DNA of 64,000 nucleotides from the NCBI GenBank assembly GCA_964017195.1, contig OZ024892.1, positions 4,260,366 through 4,324,365 of the forward strand. Reading direction: 5' to 3'. Made by a program: the position numbers and the translations under genes. The notes beneath the pieces were generated by a model. That model saw only the letters and a program-made list of their open reading frames with translations. It did not search any database and was not told where the DNA came from. Origin of the DNA: Siderastrea radians. Its lineage: Eukaryota > Cnidaria > Anthozoa > Scleractinia > Rhizangiidae. This document shows, piece by piece, positions 49,616 through 61,117 of the stretch (within the stretch, counting starts at the first letter, position 1; each line of letters opens with the position of its first letter).

Positions 49616-50079
49616 CATTTTCGAACTTGGTGGACGAGAAAGAAAGAAAAATGGTCCTTGTAGTAGTAGTAGACCACCTTGTTGTGGTTGTTGTTGTTGT
49701 TCTTATTAAAAGCAAAAGAAAGCCAAAACAACAAGTCTCTTTTTTTTTCTTCTTGGTGCGCCCGCGATCCTTTTTTGGGGGTGATCAGCGGTTTCCCACC
49801 CTAGCCACAGGACCATCGACCTACCTCATGTAGGCGTCACCAAATGTCCTCTCTGAGCCCGCGATCCTTTTTGGCACAACTGGTCAGCGGGGTCCCAAAC
49901 CAAATGGGCACTTCCGGTCCCTCCCATCCAACATGACCTTTGACCCCATCTCTCATTGGTCCATTCTCTTGACCGGGATCACATGATAAAAAGGAATGGC
50001 ACTAGTCTCTCATTGGTCCAAAAAAGTCGAGGGGTAGGCCTTTTTCATTCAATGACCCATATCGACCCCCCTTACTACT
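49039..50079. repeat. Maverick right terminal inverted repeat
   Basis: Reverse complement of 30674-31714; the match starts at CGGCAAGAAAAAATAC and runs to ...CCTTACTACT. About four differences in 1,041 bp. Confidence 0.92.
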
Positions 50080-50084
50080 AACGT
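50080..50084. repeat. Target site duplication, right copy
   Basis: AACGT directly after the element, equal to 30669-30673. Confidence 0.8.
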
Positions 50085-50482
50085 GAACAAAAAGAAACAT
50101 TTAAGTGTCAAATGCAGGAATACAAGGTGTAAAGAGACATTTTAGCTTTTGGTGGACAGGATACGTGTACAATGTAGACTACGAGCAGCCCTCCTTGCAC
50201 TAAGAATACCTGGGTGAGAACAAATGCTTGCATGCAGGCCAAGAGGAATTACCGGCAAGGTGGAAATGCAAAACTCAATTAGAAAGACTTAAGGAGGGAC
50301 TCTGGACATCTCTAAAGTGTTCACAATATGCGTTACCCGGTACTTTAAAAATGCAAAATTATGATTGGCTGTTACAATGTACTTGGACATCTTGTTGATA
50401 CTTTCAGCATACATCTGTATTTATCAACACTTAAGGCTATAACATTATTTAATAGTTAAAATTTACAGACATGTTTGACAGT

Positions 50483-50760
50483 TCACAAGCTTGTTGTGCA
50501 ATTGCATTCATTTCTGAAAATAGAATCACTGTAACATTTTTGGTTGGCAAGATAAAAAAGCGCATCCTTAAATTGAATCAATTTACGCCTCTCTTCTTCA
50601 GAGACGGGTATGTGTTTGAGGAGCACATTACCAATATCTTGCACCAAGGCGTGCATCTGTTGTGGTGAGGCTGTCATTAGAAGAAACCTACGCTACTTAG
50701 GAGAGCATTCAGCTAAGATTTGAAGGAAACTGGACAGGCGTTCATACATGATCACACTTA
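50483..50760 (-). pseudogene. pX-like gene relic of another Maverick
   Basis: Minus-strand frame with RLSSFLQILAECSPK, one TAG stop, then RRFLLMTASPQQMHALVQDI and VSEEERRKLIQFKDALFYLA. It follows the pattern of the Maverick pX-like protein (two helical halves, I-P then a Lys/Arg-rich turn and L-x-x-L-A), as does the C-terminal domain of the element's own gene at 45416-46006, but it is quite different in sequence. It lies outside the right target duplication, so it belonged to an older, separate Maverick. Confidence 0.55.
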
Positions 50761-51967
50761 CGCTTTGTACGTTCTTTTTCATATCAGGTTCAATGAAAAA
50801 CCATAGAGCAGCCTTTCAAAAAATGTTTATGCTCGTCACCAGTTTTTGGCCAGCGTAAAATTTTGCCTTTCAAGGGCAATATCTTTTTGCTTTGTTTTCA
50901 CTGAGACTTTGTGCTGACACAAGTTTCAAGACATTGAAAACCTTAAGTTAATGTTTTTGTTAATGAATAAAAGTTGTACCACTATGTCTTCAAATAGGAA
51001 ACTGAATATCCCACGCTACCTTGTGGTATTAAGCCCCCTTTTTGGGATACGGTGGAACTTCACCTTACAAGCACCTAATTAAAACAATCACTTTCTCTGG
51101 CCCAAACAAAAGCTCAGTCATTTTCTCATCTGTAAACCCGTTAATCAGACGGCCTTGTTAATGCGACTAGTAACCACCTTTTGGAGTCTTTGGCCGTCAC
51201 TTTCTTTAGGAATTTACACCGTTACTATGGCCACTGGAAAATCTGTTAGCTCAAATGGCAAAGGCTAAAAAAAAAATGACAATTATGTGACACAGTTATT
51301 TTACCCTCTAGATTATGCTGTCTTTCTCTGTTGTTTTTCTCTTTGCTGCTCCTTTCTTTTTGTAGGCTGTTATAATTTGACCATACCCTGTTAATATGAC
51401 CAAACTTTTCTGGCCCATCGGTAGTTGTATTAATGGTGTTCCTCTGTATTTGACATCAGCATTTTTATGACTAAGAATATCATTCTAACCTATATTACAA
51501 AACGTATATTTGATGGTTTGGGAGAAAAACAATACTGCATTTCACATTAGTTTGATGACTTCTCTGCTAATTCTCTCCGTTTGAAGATGGCAAAGATGCA
51601 GAGAAAGTGGCGAAATGAAGTTTTGAAGAATGTGCGCACAGCGTTTTCTTGTCATGACTTCTACACCTAACCTGATCAATGACTTAAAACACTCATGGTA
51701 AATTATTTGTTATCTAGGATAGTATAAACATTCTTTCTACATACATGCATCCATGTCATTTCGTTCTGACAATGTTGAAAATTGTTCTCTCAATTCATCC
51801 AGTGTAAGTTTGGTTCATGGTGTAAATTTTCCACCATCAGGTGTATGAAGCACGTTAGGGCTGTACATCATCTCCCTGTTGTTATGGTCGTGGTTTATAC
51901 ATAAGTTACAGCAGGGCTGTAGTACCTGTAATGATCAGTCTTTCAATTGTCTTTGTAGGGTTTCCAG
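50761..51967. other. ZGRF1 intron, no gene seen
   Basis: AT-rich intron sequence downstream of the Maverick. No exon of ZGRF1 is recognised here. Confidence 0.5.
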
Positions 51968-52030
51968 CCACCGAAGTTTAACCAGAGCAAACCTGTGGTG
52001 GACAGATCCTTTGAAGCTGAAGCTAAGAAG
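51968..52030 (+). CDS. ZGRF1: ZGRF1-like gene, 63-bp exon after the Maverick
   Basis: Twenty-one codons, PPKFNQSKPVVDRSFEAEAK and a final Lys, between the acceptor GTTTCCAG and donor GTATTC. Phase 0 fits the exon ending at 30580 on the other side of the Maverick. A short basic/proline segment after the DUF2439 domain is usual in ZGRF1. Confidence 0.65.
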
Positions 52031-52711
52031 GTATTCCGGGTCTTTTTCTGTTTTGTTTTCTGTGCTTTAATGTCTGTAGAAAAAGGAGTGCTGTCATTGG
52101 GTGAGACTGTTATGGACTATTAATAAGTCCAGAAAGTGGAGTCCGACTTTAGTGGAATGAAGTATGGAGAGATCTTATAAAGTCTTTGTAAGCCATTTAG
52201 AGCAGTATATCAAGTGTACGTAATTTTGTCATGTCACAGGACATACCAAAACATCAACCACCCACTTACTTTGACAAATTGTGCTTTCTAAAATTATACA
52301 ATGTATGGTCATTTTTTAAAAGCTTGCAATTTAGACAGCACAACTTTGTTGCGAAAAGGAGTCACAAGTTCCCTGTAAAACGAACCTTCAACTTGCGTAC
52401 GACAGTCCTACAACAGTCGTAGCCACAGGCATTGTCAAATGACGAGCGATTTACACAATTTTTCATGACGCACATAGTACGAGCTACAAAATCTGCAAGC
52501 AAACCTAATTAGCAAAGATCGTGCTATCTAAATTGGCTATAAAGATGTTCATTCTCACTGGGCAGGCAAAACAACAGTTATTGGTACTTAGAATTCTGCA
52601 GGCCGAGAGACGAACTTTTTTTTGCCCGCTCTTGACACTGATGACACTGTCCAACTGATACTGCACAATTAATGCTTAAAATTGAAAATAATTGTCTTCC
52701 ATTCTTTTCAG

Positions 52712-54205
52712 CTAAAAAGGGAAAATATTCCACAAGATAAACGCCTTGCTGCATTTAACGCTCCTCCAAGCAGAAATGTTTTTTTCCACATGTACAGTAC
52801 GCATTCTAATGTGCTCGAGTGTGAGAACAATCCTTATCCAACCTGTACTCAACAAAAGGTGTCAGGTGTGCAAATACCAAGACAACACCATGATCAAAGA
52901 GTTCCATTTAACATGACTGGACATCGAAAAGCTGTAGGAAAAGAGAATCACATCCCAACAACGCTGGTAGCTGCAAGTTCCAACTGTTCCCTGCAGAAAG
53001 AAAGCTTAAATGACGAAGGTTACAAGGAAAGCAAACACAGTACTGCCCAAATTCTCGCACTGTTCTCATCCTCTAGGAATATGCCACAACTACAAATCTC
53101 AGACACTGGAGAAAGTGTTATAGCTAATAAGCAAGTATTGCAGTGAAAGGAAAATCATGTCTGGACCGTCAACATCTTGATGGCGCCACGAATAACAATT
53201 TAACTCCAAAGGATACAGTTAAATTGGATGCAGATACAAACAGCAATTCTAGAACAGCGTTCCCCTTGCAGCCTAAAGTTGAAGAGAAAAATTCTGTTGA
53301 GGAAGACTTAATAATGAGTGAAGATTTATTTGACTCTATTCGTTTGTCACCTGATTCATTTGCAGCTTGTTCTGACGATACGACATGTATCTCGTTTCAA
53401 GGCGTTGATCCCCAGGGAAGCCAAACCCGTGATGTCACTGAAGGAGGTGACACACAGGAGTCGCCAGTTAGCAAGTCACCTTATGACAGTGAAAGGAAAA
53501 ATAATCTTTGGTCACAGAATGACTCCGAGTCTATCCACCCCTGATGAGAAACTGAACGAGTGGGGACAAAGATTGTCCTCAAGCTCATGTTGTCTTCAAG
53601 GATGAAAAAGAGCAGCTATGTAACAACATCACAACAGGTCTCAGTAAAATGGACCACTATAGCATTCAGAACCATGATTCCGCATTGCGTCCATCTCTAA
53701 ATCTTTTTTCAGTTCAGAAATAACCATGTGGCTTTCAAACATCAGTGAAGACATTCTGCAATCCAGATTTGTTTCAAGCCAGTCCTTTATCAGAACCAAA
53801 CCTATTATCTCCTAGACCGGACTCTGATGCGAGGTCAACAAAGGCTGCTGCAAAAGATGCTTTCACAGGTTTTAAAAATAGGCCTGATACTCAGTCAAGA
53901 GAAAATCAATTTAGTACTGAAATGCGAGGGCTTTCCTGCCACCCAGGGTCTTGGTTTGAATACAGTGCACTGCAAGGACAAGAACAAACCAATTCCTTGG
54001 AGAGGTCTTCAGATGCAAGCACATAATTATGAAGAAGGGTTGGGAAGTTTGGAGCTGTGGAACACACCCCTCGAGACAACGGATCCTGAGGACATCGAAG
54101 AAGGCTTCCTTGGTAGAGCTGTACCCGTCACAGAGGGGTAAAATAACCCAGTGGAGAGCTGCTCCTGTTGTCACAACTAGAGTGATTCCTTCTGTTAGTC
54201 GAACA
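52712..54205 (+). pseudogene. ZGRF1: ZGRF1-like central exon, several frame breaks
   Basis: Acceptor ATTCTTTTCAG at 52711, donor GTAAGT after 54205, both in phase with neighbours. The polar, Ser-rich, low-conservation content and its size match the long disordered middle of ZGRF1 (e.g. RENIPQDKRLAAFNAP at the start). But the coding reading changes frame near 53140, 53540, 54025 and 54135, and an in-frame TAA stands near 53720. With at least four indels and one stop this allele cannot make a normal protein unless the sequence has errors. Maverick frames nearby are long and clean, which argues against a general error problem. Confidence 0.65.
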
Positions 54206-54444
54206 GTAAGTCTGTCTACCTGTCAGTGCTGCTTTGTTGCAAGCCGTTATCCATTGTGTATTTGTGGTTAAATAAGATACAGCTTGCTTTACAAAACTCT
54301 CCTTTTCCTTCTCCTTTGAATGATGTACAAATTTAAAGCGAACTCAAGCCATAGGGAAACTAGTAGTAGACCTGTAGTCGACTTCCGGTCTGTAGCTAGT
54401 CAAATGCAAAGCGATTGGGTGTAATCTTGCTTAAAAAAAATCTA

Positions 54445-54988
54445 CAGTTGAGCCCCGTCCTATGAAGACTTCGTTATTACGGACAGTTTTATTGGTCCCA
54501 GTGGCCCATACATTTCCCACATTACGGTGCCTCCTAATACAGAGACATTTCTGCACAGTTCACAAATCTTAGCGAGGGCTACTGGAATCCAAAAAGGAAA
54601 ATTAAGGGTAACCGCGTAGTTTTCAGAGATAATTAATTAAGCAAAAATCCTTCTAGAGAGCTTTAAAATACATGGCAATGTACGGCGTTTTCTTTCTAAA
54701 TTTAAGCTCAATTATCTCTGAAAAATCTCTGAAAATTTGCTTTTTGAATTCCAGCAGCTCTTGCTAAGATCTGCTTTTCCTGCATAGTCATAAATCGCGC
54801 AAAAATACCTTTGTATTAGTAGGGACCGTCCTTCAAAAACTTGAGGTTCTCGGACCATCCGGAGATGCACAGAACGTATGCGCAGTAACAAAAGGAGGCA
54901 CCATCCTTAAAACGGACACTCCGTTAATAATCTTAATACTGGCACTTTTTCTGGCTCCAGCAGTGTCTGTAATAACGGGGTTTGATAG
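54445..54988. repeat. Pogo/Tigger-like MITE
   Basis: Ends CAGTTGAGCCCCGT and the reverse complement of CTATCAAACCCCGT, with TA on both sides. Wording CCCCGT near the tip is common in pogo-type elements. Non-coding, in a ZGRF1 intron. Confidence 0.55.
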
Positions 54989-55045
54989 TACAGTTTTACT
55001 AAGTTAACTTTCTTCTTGGGCTAAACCTATCATTTTTGTCTTCAG

Positions 55046-55169
55046 GTGAAAGCAGGAGATGGTCACTCATGGAAAGGTTCAGTTGTTAGTGATACAGTGA
55101 AGAGAGGGTGTCCTTCTGTGCCAATTGTGACAGTGCAAAGGAAAGAACTGCATACTCAGCCCAGTCGTG
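55046..55169 (+). CDS. ZGRF1: ZGRF1-like gene, exon
   Basis: Acceptor TTGTCTTCAG, donor GTTAAG. Reads VKAGDGHSWKGSVVSDTVKR and continues open to QPSR, ending with one base of the next codon. Phase fits the preceding exon end (54205). No domain is recognised, as expected for the disordered middle. Confidence 0.55.
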
Positions 55170-55192
55170 GTTAAGTAAATCATTTTTATAAC

Positions 55193-55549
55193 ACCGTAAA
55201 ATGCCGGTTTTAGGCCCAGCCACCTGTCAACTCCTCTCTATTTAAACAGTAATTCACAAACGCTAAAACTGTTTTACTACTGATGGGATACTCCCTGCTT
55301 TAAAGTCACGTTCCCATTGCATTCGTATTGTTACAGTTTTAGATTGAATGATTATTGATTTCTTGTGATTTCTAAGAGCTTAATTAAAAATCTCAACTTA
55401 CTTCTTACAAGCTCCTTCTAAAACGTTTTTACCACTTTTAAGTCTTTCTCCCCCACCTTCCCGGATATAAGCCCTCCTGTCTATAAGCCCAACCCAAAAC
55501 CCTTTTCGAACTTGTGTAAGCCCAGGGCTCATACCCGGCATTTTACGGT
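55193..55549. repeat. MITE with ACCGTAAAATGCCGG ends
   Basis: Perfect 15-bp inverted ends ACCGTAAAATGCCGG and CCGGCATTTTACGGT around 357 bp of non-coding sequence with TATAAGCCC words. It begins only 24 bp after the exon at 55046-55169. Confidence 0.75.
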
Positions 55550-56418
55550 ATAGTATTTAAGTCTAGCTAATGAAAGGTACTCACCGTCTAGTGAACGTTA
55601 CTAGAAGAGCGCAGTTAGTGCAGTGGTGAGAACAATTGCCTCCCACTAGTGTCCTGTGTGTTAGATTCCTAGACTAGTATAGGTGTGATGAGCGGGTTAA
55701 CATTCTTGTGGTTGAGTTTTTTTTGTTTTGGTTTTGTTTTTGTTTTTGTTTTTGTTTTTTTTAAAAAGTTTGTTGGGTTTCCTCTTTCTTCAAAAAGCTA
55801 ACCTACGATCAGGCATTTTTTCCCCTTGCAGTAGTAGTAGGGAGGGAGGGCATGATTTCAGGTTAGGTTACTACCTGTAGTGGGCTATTGAGGAGGTTCT
55901 GAAAGGGGTGCCTTTTTTCCCCTTACAGTAAAAGAAAGGGAAATTGTTGTTTTAACTAGTGTTTTAAATAGTTGCTAAAATAAATTTTAATTGAAATTGA
56001 GGGCAACTACATCAAAAGCTCGTGGTGATGTACCATTTTGAGCTTGTTTCTGAGGCATAATGAAGGTGGAATTTTTGTCCTAGGTATGGTATACGAAAGG
56101 GGTAATATTCAGTAAAAGCTTGTTTATGAAAGGGTAAGGGTTTGAACCTTGGGGCAGAGCCTTCCTGTGAAAAGCTATCGACTACCCCCCCCCCCCCCCC
56201 ATGACTTCCAGGGAAAATAGAATAAGGTTTTCATTGTTGTGACTCGAAAGGTGCAAAAAGAAAAACCGTAAAGTGAAATTTAGGTCAGAGTAAGGGTGCC
56301 CATCAATCCTTCTTCCGAAAGATGTCCCTTTCCTACCCCAAAGGCATCAATGACTCAAAAACACCCTTCTTGAATCACGGTGAATTATTAGTATTAATTG
56401 TCGTTTTTTGCCAGGCAG
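55550..56418. other. ZGRF1 intron, no gene seen
   Basis: Contains a T-rich GTTTTTGTTTTTG run (about 55720-55760) and a C14-like run at about 56185. No gene is seen. Confidence 0.5.
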
Positions 56419-56517
56419 TTGGAGCAGTGAGGGTCAAACAGGAAGCAGGTTTTTCTGAGATGGCAGGAAATGAAACTGGACCATCTAACAAAAGGGCAGC
56501 GAGTGGAAATGTAGGAG
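56419..56517 (+). CDS. ZGRF1: ZGRF1-like gene, exon
   Basis: Acceptor CCAGGCAG and donor GTAAGG; joined in phase to the exon ending at 55169. Reads GAVRVKQEAGFSEMAGNETG and continues open to NVGG. Low-complexity polar content, no domain. The GRF finger and helicase parts of ZGRF1 are not seen further on in the window. Confidence 0.5.
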
Positions 56518-57246
56518 GTAAGGTATCAGCTGTCTCTCTCTTTGCTCCCATGGATAACAACAGGTGCTGTGGCAGCCAACAAAAGGGTATGGCTGGGTAT
56601 GAGTATGGCAGTCACACTAGATTGTGGGTTCTCCATTTTGGGTACTCCTTGATGTAAGCCACATACGTGTGTGTTTGGGTAAAAAGATTTTCAATTTTGT
56701 TCAGAAAGGGGAGAGGTGTATTAAAAGAGCTAGACCTTCAACAGAGTATGAAGAGTCACATATTTTGATCAGAAATCGGCAATTTTATTGTTTTTGAGAA
56801 ATGGGGGAGTGAACACTCTTTTCCAAGCCCCTTTTCACTTGATGAAATGGCTCAGTTTTGAGCTCACTGAGAATCCTGAAAAAAATAATTAAAATGCATT
56901 TTTACAGGGTAAGTCTCAAAATGAAGTAACCCCCGGGAGTTGGCGGCGACAAATTACCTTCTTGCTTCTGTACAGAAATCACCTATTCGTTTAGGCTGAG
57001 GTAGTGAAATGAGCTATCTTCTTTCTTTTGAGTTAGCGATAACACACTTTGGCCCGCAGAAAATATGAGTCGGACATGTTTTTGACAATGGCCTGTGCAA
57101 TGGTGTGTTCAGTCCCAGTGCGAGTGCCTGTTTAATGTCGACACAATAACTTACAAGTGATCTCTTGATCAATGCGATTATTATTTTCTTCGGCAAGTTG
57201 CACTCTCTTTTGCTGAAAGATTTCCTTTCGATAATAGGAGCCGCTC
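56518..57246. other. No gene seen
   Basis: AT-rich sequence downstream of the last recognised ZGRF1 exon. Confidence 0.5.
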
Positions 57247-57389
57247 AGCCTGCGTCGCAAGCGTTTCCGTAGGTTTTTCCGCCCGTTTGAGGCATTTTTT
57301 GCTTTTTGCCCACAATTTTCGGGTGTTCAAAAAGGGAAAAGTGCTTCAAACTTGCGGAAAGCCCTACGGAAACGCTTGTTACACAGGCT
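57247..57389. repeat. Foldback MITE
   Basis: Arms AAGCGTTTCCGTAGG and the matching CCTACGGAAACGCTT, ends AGCCTG and CAGGCT. About 143 bp, non-coding. Confidence 0.65.
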
Positions 57390-58761
57390 AAGCTTTTTAC
57401 AGTTACGCGAGCGTGCGAGCGAAGCGACCACACATGAGAGTCAGCGTGCAGTGCGAAACCGACCGCGGAGAGGAAGGGAAATGAAAAAAAAAAAGATAAA
57501 AAACAAGAAAAGAAACATCAGTCGGCTTCTTTGGGAAAACAGAAACTGACATTTTTTAGTCCCCTTCCCTATGGATATGGATATCACGTAAGTTTGGTCA
57601 CAGCAGGATTACATGTTCCTTTTATATCTCTAAAAACGTTGCTGGTTTATATCACTGGGGGTGGGGGGGGGGGATTTTGAACTGCACATTTCCTTCCAGG
57701 AATTTTTTTTTATATGCAAGAATTTTTTTTTCTGAGCTACTCGCTGTGCATGATTTTTCCTCAATTTTCCCTTGCATGTCTCTCCCCAATAACTTTTCTA
57801 ATGGTCAGTCCTTTAGAGCCCGTTTGTTACCGCCAGACACTGATTTGATGTGACAGCTTGACCTGATGTTGACTACCAAATTGTGAGAACACTAACACGT
57901 TTTCAATCCTATACAAGTTAACTGTCAAATAAGTTGTGGATTCGGATGTGAGCAAATTTGTTTAAGGACCGACGGATTCGGGTATTTTAAATTTAAAATT
58001 TGTATACCCCTATTCACCCCCCCCCCCCTCCTCTCTTTGAAGTATTCTGACAACTGAACATTCGCCGCCTGTTACAGGCACTTTGTAAATTCTTTTTCGC
58101 ACCTTTATCAAAGAATCCCCGACTGGTAAACTGTGTGACAGGAAAGACAACACCTTCATTTTACTTTGTAAGAGGAGAATTCCAGTGAATCCCGGCAAAG
58201 AGGACAAAGTAAGTAATATTTTGCTCTTTTAAATACAAAACGTAGTCTCAATAGTCGCAATTTCCAACCTGCTTGTACTTGGGCTTACACTTGCTTGCCT
58301 TTGATGGCGAATGGCCTACCAAAAATTGCCCAGCTATTCAAAGGTGATTGATTCAAATGTCATATGAAACACGTGGAGGAACAACAGTTTGCAATAATAT
58401 TGTAGTTCTCTTTTTCCTGGCCTTAAGAACTAAGATGTTTTTAAACAAAGCGAGTTAGCAATTTAAATGGATGTTTGTCTTAAACTGAATCTTGTCGTGT
58501 TTTACTGTTCGAGGTTGTCTTACTTTTCTTGCGTCTTTTTCTATCAGGCGACTTGATTTATCTCGTAGATCATTAACTGGACAGCGTCAAGCATTCACAA
58601 CAAGGTAAAGTAATGTAGCTTGGTGTTTATTCATGATCATATTTGGCCCTGGGCCCGGTTGCATAAAGAAACTTAAGATTATGTGGGAATTGCTGCAACT
58701 GTTACCTTTTCGCACTGTATCTCTTGCAATTTTATTCCTTAAGAAAATCGCTCCTTTTTTA
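57390..58761. other. No firm gene; possible exon near 58134-58210
   Basis: Around 58107-58210 one plus-strand frame is open with TGKLCDRKDNTFILLCKRRI and VNPGKEDK, followed by a GTAAGT donor. It could be an exon of ZGRF1 or another gene, but I recognise no domain. Runs of G and C (57665, 58017) are simple sequence. Confidence 0.35.
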
Positions 58762-58860
58762 ATCGCTCTCAACTAATACAGATGTATATGTGACGTAGTT
58801 TTTATGTTTGACCGCCTTGAAACAGCGATTTCATCTCCTGGTATAAGCCAATCAAACTTT
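58762..58860. repeat. 98-bp direct repeat, copy 1
   Basis: Near-identical to 59451-59548: both contain TACAGATGTATATGTGACGT and CTGGTATAAGCCAATCAAAC. A GCCAATCA (CCAAT) site is included. Confidence 0.75.
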
Positions 58861-58942
58861 AAAATAACACCCCAGGAATAATACGAACGTTGACACAATT
58901 TTTGTGGGCGCCCTTTGAAGAAAGGCGGCGCAAGTTCACTGT

Positions 58943-59073
58943 CACATAACCGGGACGTGACCCTTGCTTTATGAGCGGTATTGTGTTACAAGTTCTATTT
59001 ATAAAGGTTTTTATCAATCGAATCTTTGTAACACAAAACTGCTCATAAAGCAAGGGTCACGTTCCGGTTATCT
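58943..59073. repeat. Hairpin element
   Basis: Arms of about 45 bp, with CGTGACCCTTGCTTTATGAG against CTCATAAAGCAAGGGTCACG, separated by about 30 bp. Non-coding foldback MITE. Confidence 0.75.
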
Positions 59074-59450
59074 GATACTGAGCTTGGGTGGGCTGTGAAT
59101 GAATGACTCGTCCCCAGTCGTCTCTCTAATGTTTTGAGACGCGTGGCAAGGGAACACGCGCACGTCCTTCCTAAACATTAAAGAAACAAATGGAGACAGG
59201 GGATCAAGTATTCACAACGTGCCAACAAAAAAACCGCCAGCTACTCAGGCTAGGAACATTATTGCAAAACAGCAATAACTGTCTCCGAATCAGGCTTGTC
59301 GGTTATACAGTGTGGACAAAGTCAACTGATGCGCACATGATATTTACTGGATGTTTTTAATAAGTTAAAACGATGTAGACTATCACAAACTAATTACTGC
59401 TATTTCTTTTACTATCGTTTTAGTTGAGAAACTTAACTTAACTTGTTCAA

Positions 59451-59548
59451 TCGCTCTCAGCTAATACAGATGTATATGTGACGTAGTTTTTACGTTTGAC
59501 CGCTTTGAAACAACGATTTCATCTCCTGGTATAAGCCAATCAAACTTT
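59451..59548. repeat. 98-bp direct repeat, copy 2
   Basis: Second copy of 58762-58860, about 690 bp further on, a few substitutions. The pair brackets the hairpin element. Confidence 0.75.
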
Positions 59549-60329
59549 ACCGAAGGTGACGTCATAGCTTGGCCGGAACCAAATCTATTATTTTTAACCA
59601 GTAGGAAAAGAGTCCAGAATTCGTCTTATCCCTGAGCGTTTATAGAGCTAGAAGGCGAGCGCCTCATCGCAGATTATGGCCAGATAATTAAAAAAACTCG
59701 CTTCAGCTTTTTTTCGATTTACAGTGCACCATCTTGACTATAACAAAGTTCTCAATCTAGCCACAACGAAGGATTAAACTCATAAACGCACAAACTTTCC
59801 TTTTCCTCTTTTCATCTCCTTCTTTTTTAAAGTGCTACGCGCCAAACTAATGATTAAATTAGGATTAAATCCTGTGAAAACAATCGCTAGGGGTGTCAAC
59901 AGAATGAAAATGTTTTGCAAGTTGCGCGGTGGCACATTCTTTGGGCTCATTTATTTAAACGAGGGGGGGGGGGGGGTGGGGGTTCTACGTTCAATATTTG
60001 ACCACACTTCATGAACATAAGGTCTACTGCATGACTGATGAATACAGCCTTCGAAAGCCATCCTATAACTTGTACTTTTGCCCACACACTTTTTACTCTC
60101 TTTTTTTACTTATCAGGATATATCATGAGACCCGCAAAAAGGAGTAGAACCGAGACAACGATAACGCCATCAACATCACTTACGCCATCCATTCCTCCAT
60201 CCACATCATCCACCACGCCATCCACCCTTTATCGACCAATTCGCCCAATAGCCATATTACATTTCCAACCCAATTTACCCATCCGTACTTCACCTCACAA
60301 CCCACACATCCACCTTTCTTAACACCTGC
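59549..60329. other. No gene recognised
   Basis: G-run at about 59965-59980. A Ser/Thr/Pro-rich frame begins at about 60125 (MRPAKRSRTETTITPSTSLT) and runs into the minisatellite; it is low complexity and I do not name it. Confidence 0.4.
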
Positions 60330-60458
60330 ACGCCCATCCATCGCCCCATGTATACCTGCGCCCCCATCCATCTCCTCCTGTACACCTGCACGCCCATCCA
60401 TCGCCTCATGTATACCTGCACGCCCATCCATCGCCCCATGTACACCTGCACGCCCTCC
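60330..60458. repeat. 30-bp minisatellite
   Basis: About four copies of a unit containing ACCTGCACGCCCATCCATCG and CCCATGTATAC. Open frames across it on both strands are repeat artefacts. Confidence 0.8.
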
Positions 60459-60961
60459 ACGCGAATTCACTTCACCCACACCGACTTCCATGCTGCCACT
60501 TTACCCACCTCCACGCTTCACCTCTTCATCTTTTCGCATTATATCACGATCATCCACTGACACATTAACACATCGCACACATACCATTTATTTTACCGTA
60601 CCACCTTCTACCACCGACATCAATTTACGTCACCTCTTATCACCCACACCACCCCATCCATCCATGAGGGAAAAAAGCACCCAGACAGAGCCCTCATCAG
60701 AAGGATGACCACAATTGCTCAGGGATTTGCCTCTACTTCGTTTGCTCCGACGGATTTTCAACAGGAGAAACCTGTAACTGCTCCTTTCGATAATCTCGCA
60801 CATGCTTGTAGTGGACCACGGATTTTGGCCAACAGGGCTTGAACCAAGTACACAGTCCACATTTTTTCAATACTCCACGTACGACAGCGTTTCTGTCGTT
60901 ATAGAAAGCGCCCGAGAAAGCGACATACTGATAGTTACAGTCGCTGCCAACTAAACAGGAC

Positions 60962-61117
60962 ATGAAGAGACAAGAGGTACTAAATCTATACAAGCGAGCT
61001 CTGGAAACATTTGCTGTAGAAAAGTTGCGTTTGATATACGGGACAGTGATGCAATGGAATTACAAGACAGACTTGGACCGCTTCCCCCTGTTCCTGAACT
61101 GAACACTGAACTTTAAC
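60962..61117 (+). CDS. Small hypothetical open frame (51 aa)
   Basis: MKRQEVLNLYKRALETFAVE, then a basic and aromatic part and a stop. L-Y-K-R near the start recalls LYR-type small proteins, but with nothing else to support it this may be a last exon, a small gene or chance. Confidence 0.25.

Larger units (their letters stand above)
30674..50079. mobile_element. Complete Maverick/Polinton (adintovirus-like) element, 19.4 kb
   Basis: Bounded by 1,041-bp inverted repeats starting AGTAGTAAGG and by the AACGT duplication. It contains the hallmark set: integrase, double-jelly-roll major capsid protein, minor-capsid-like protein, adenain-like protease and A32-like packaging ATPase, all with open frames. 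Left-arm genes are on the minus strand, right-arm genes on the plus strand, diverging near 34.2 kb. No protein-primed PolB gene is present in any frame, although a stand-alone domain resembling one associated with Maverick PolB is (33114-33659). Near-identity of the repeats and the intact duplication imply a recent insertion. It lies in a ZGRF1 intron that would otherwise be about 2 kb. Confidence 0.93.

Noticed and set aside
60038..60708. Pro/Ser/Thr-rich frames
   Set aside because: Low complexity and minisatellite; no start or domain that can be supported.
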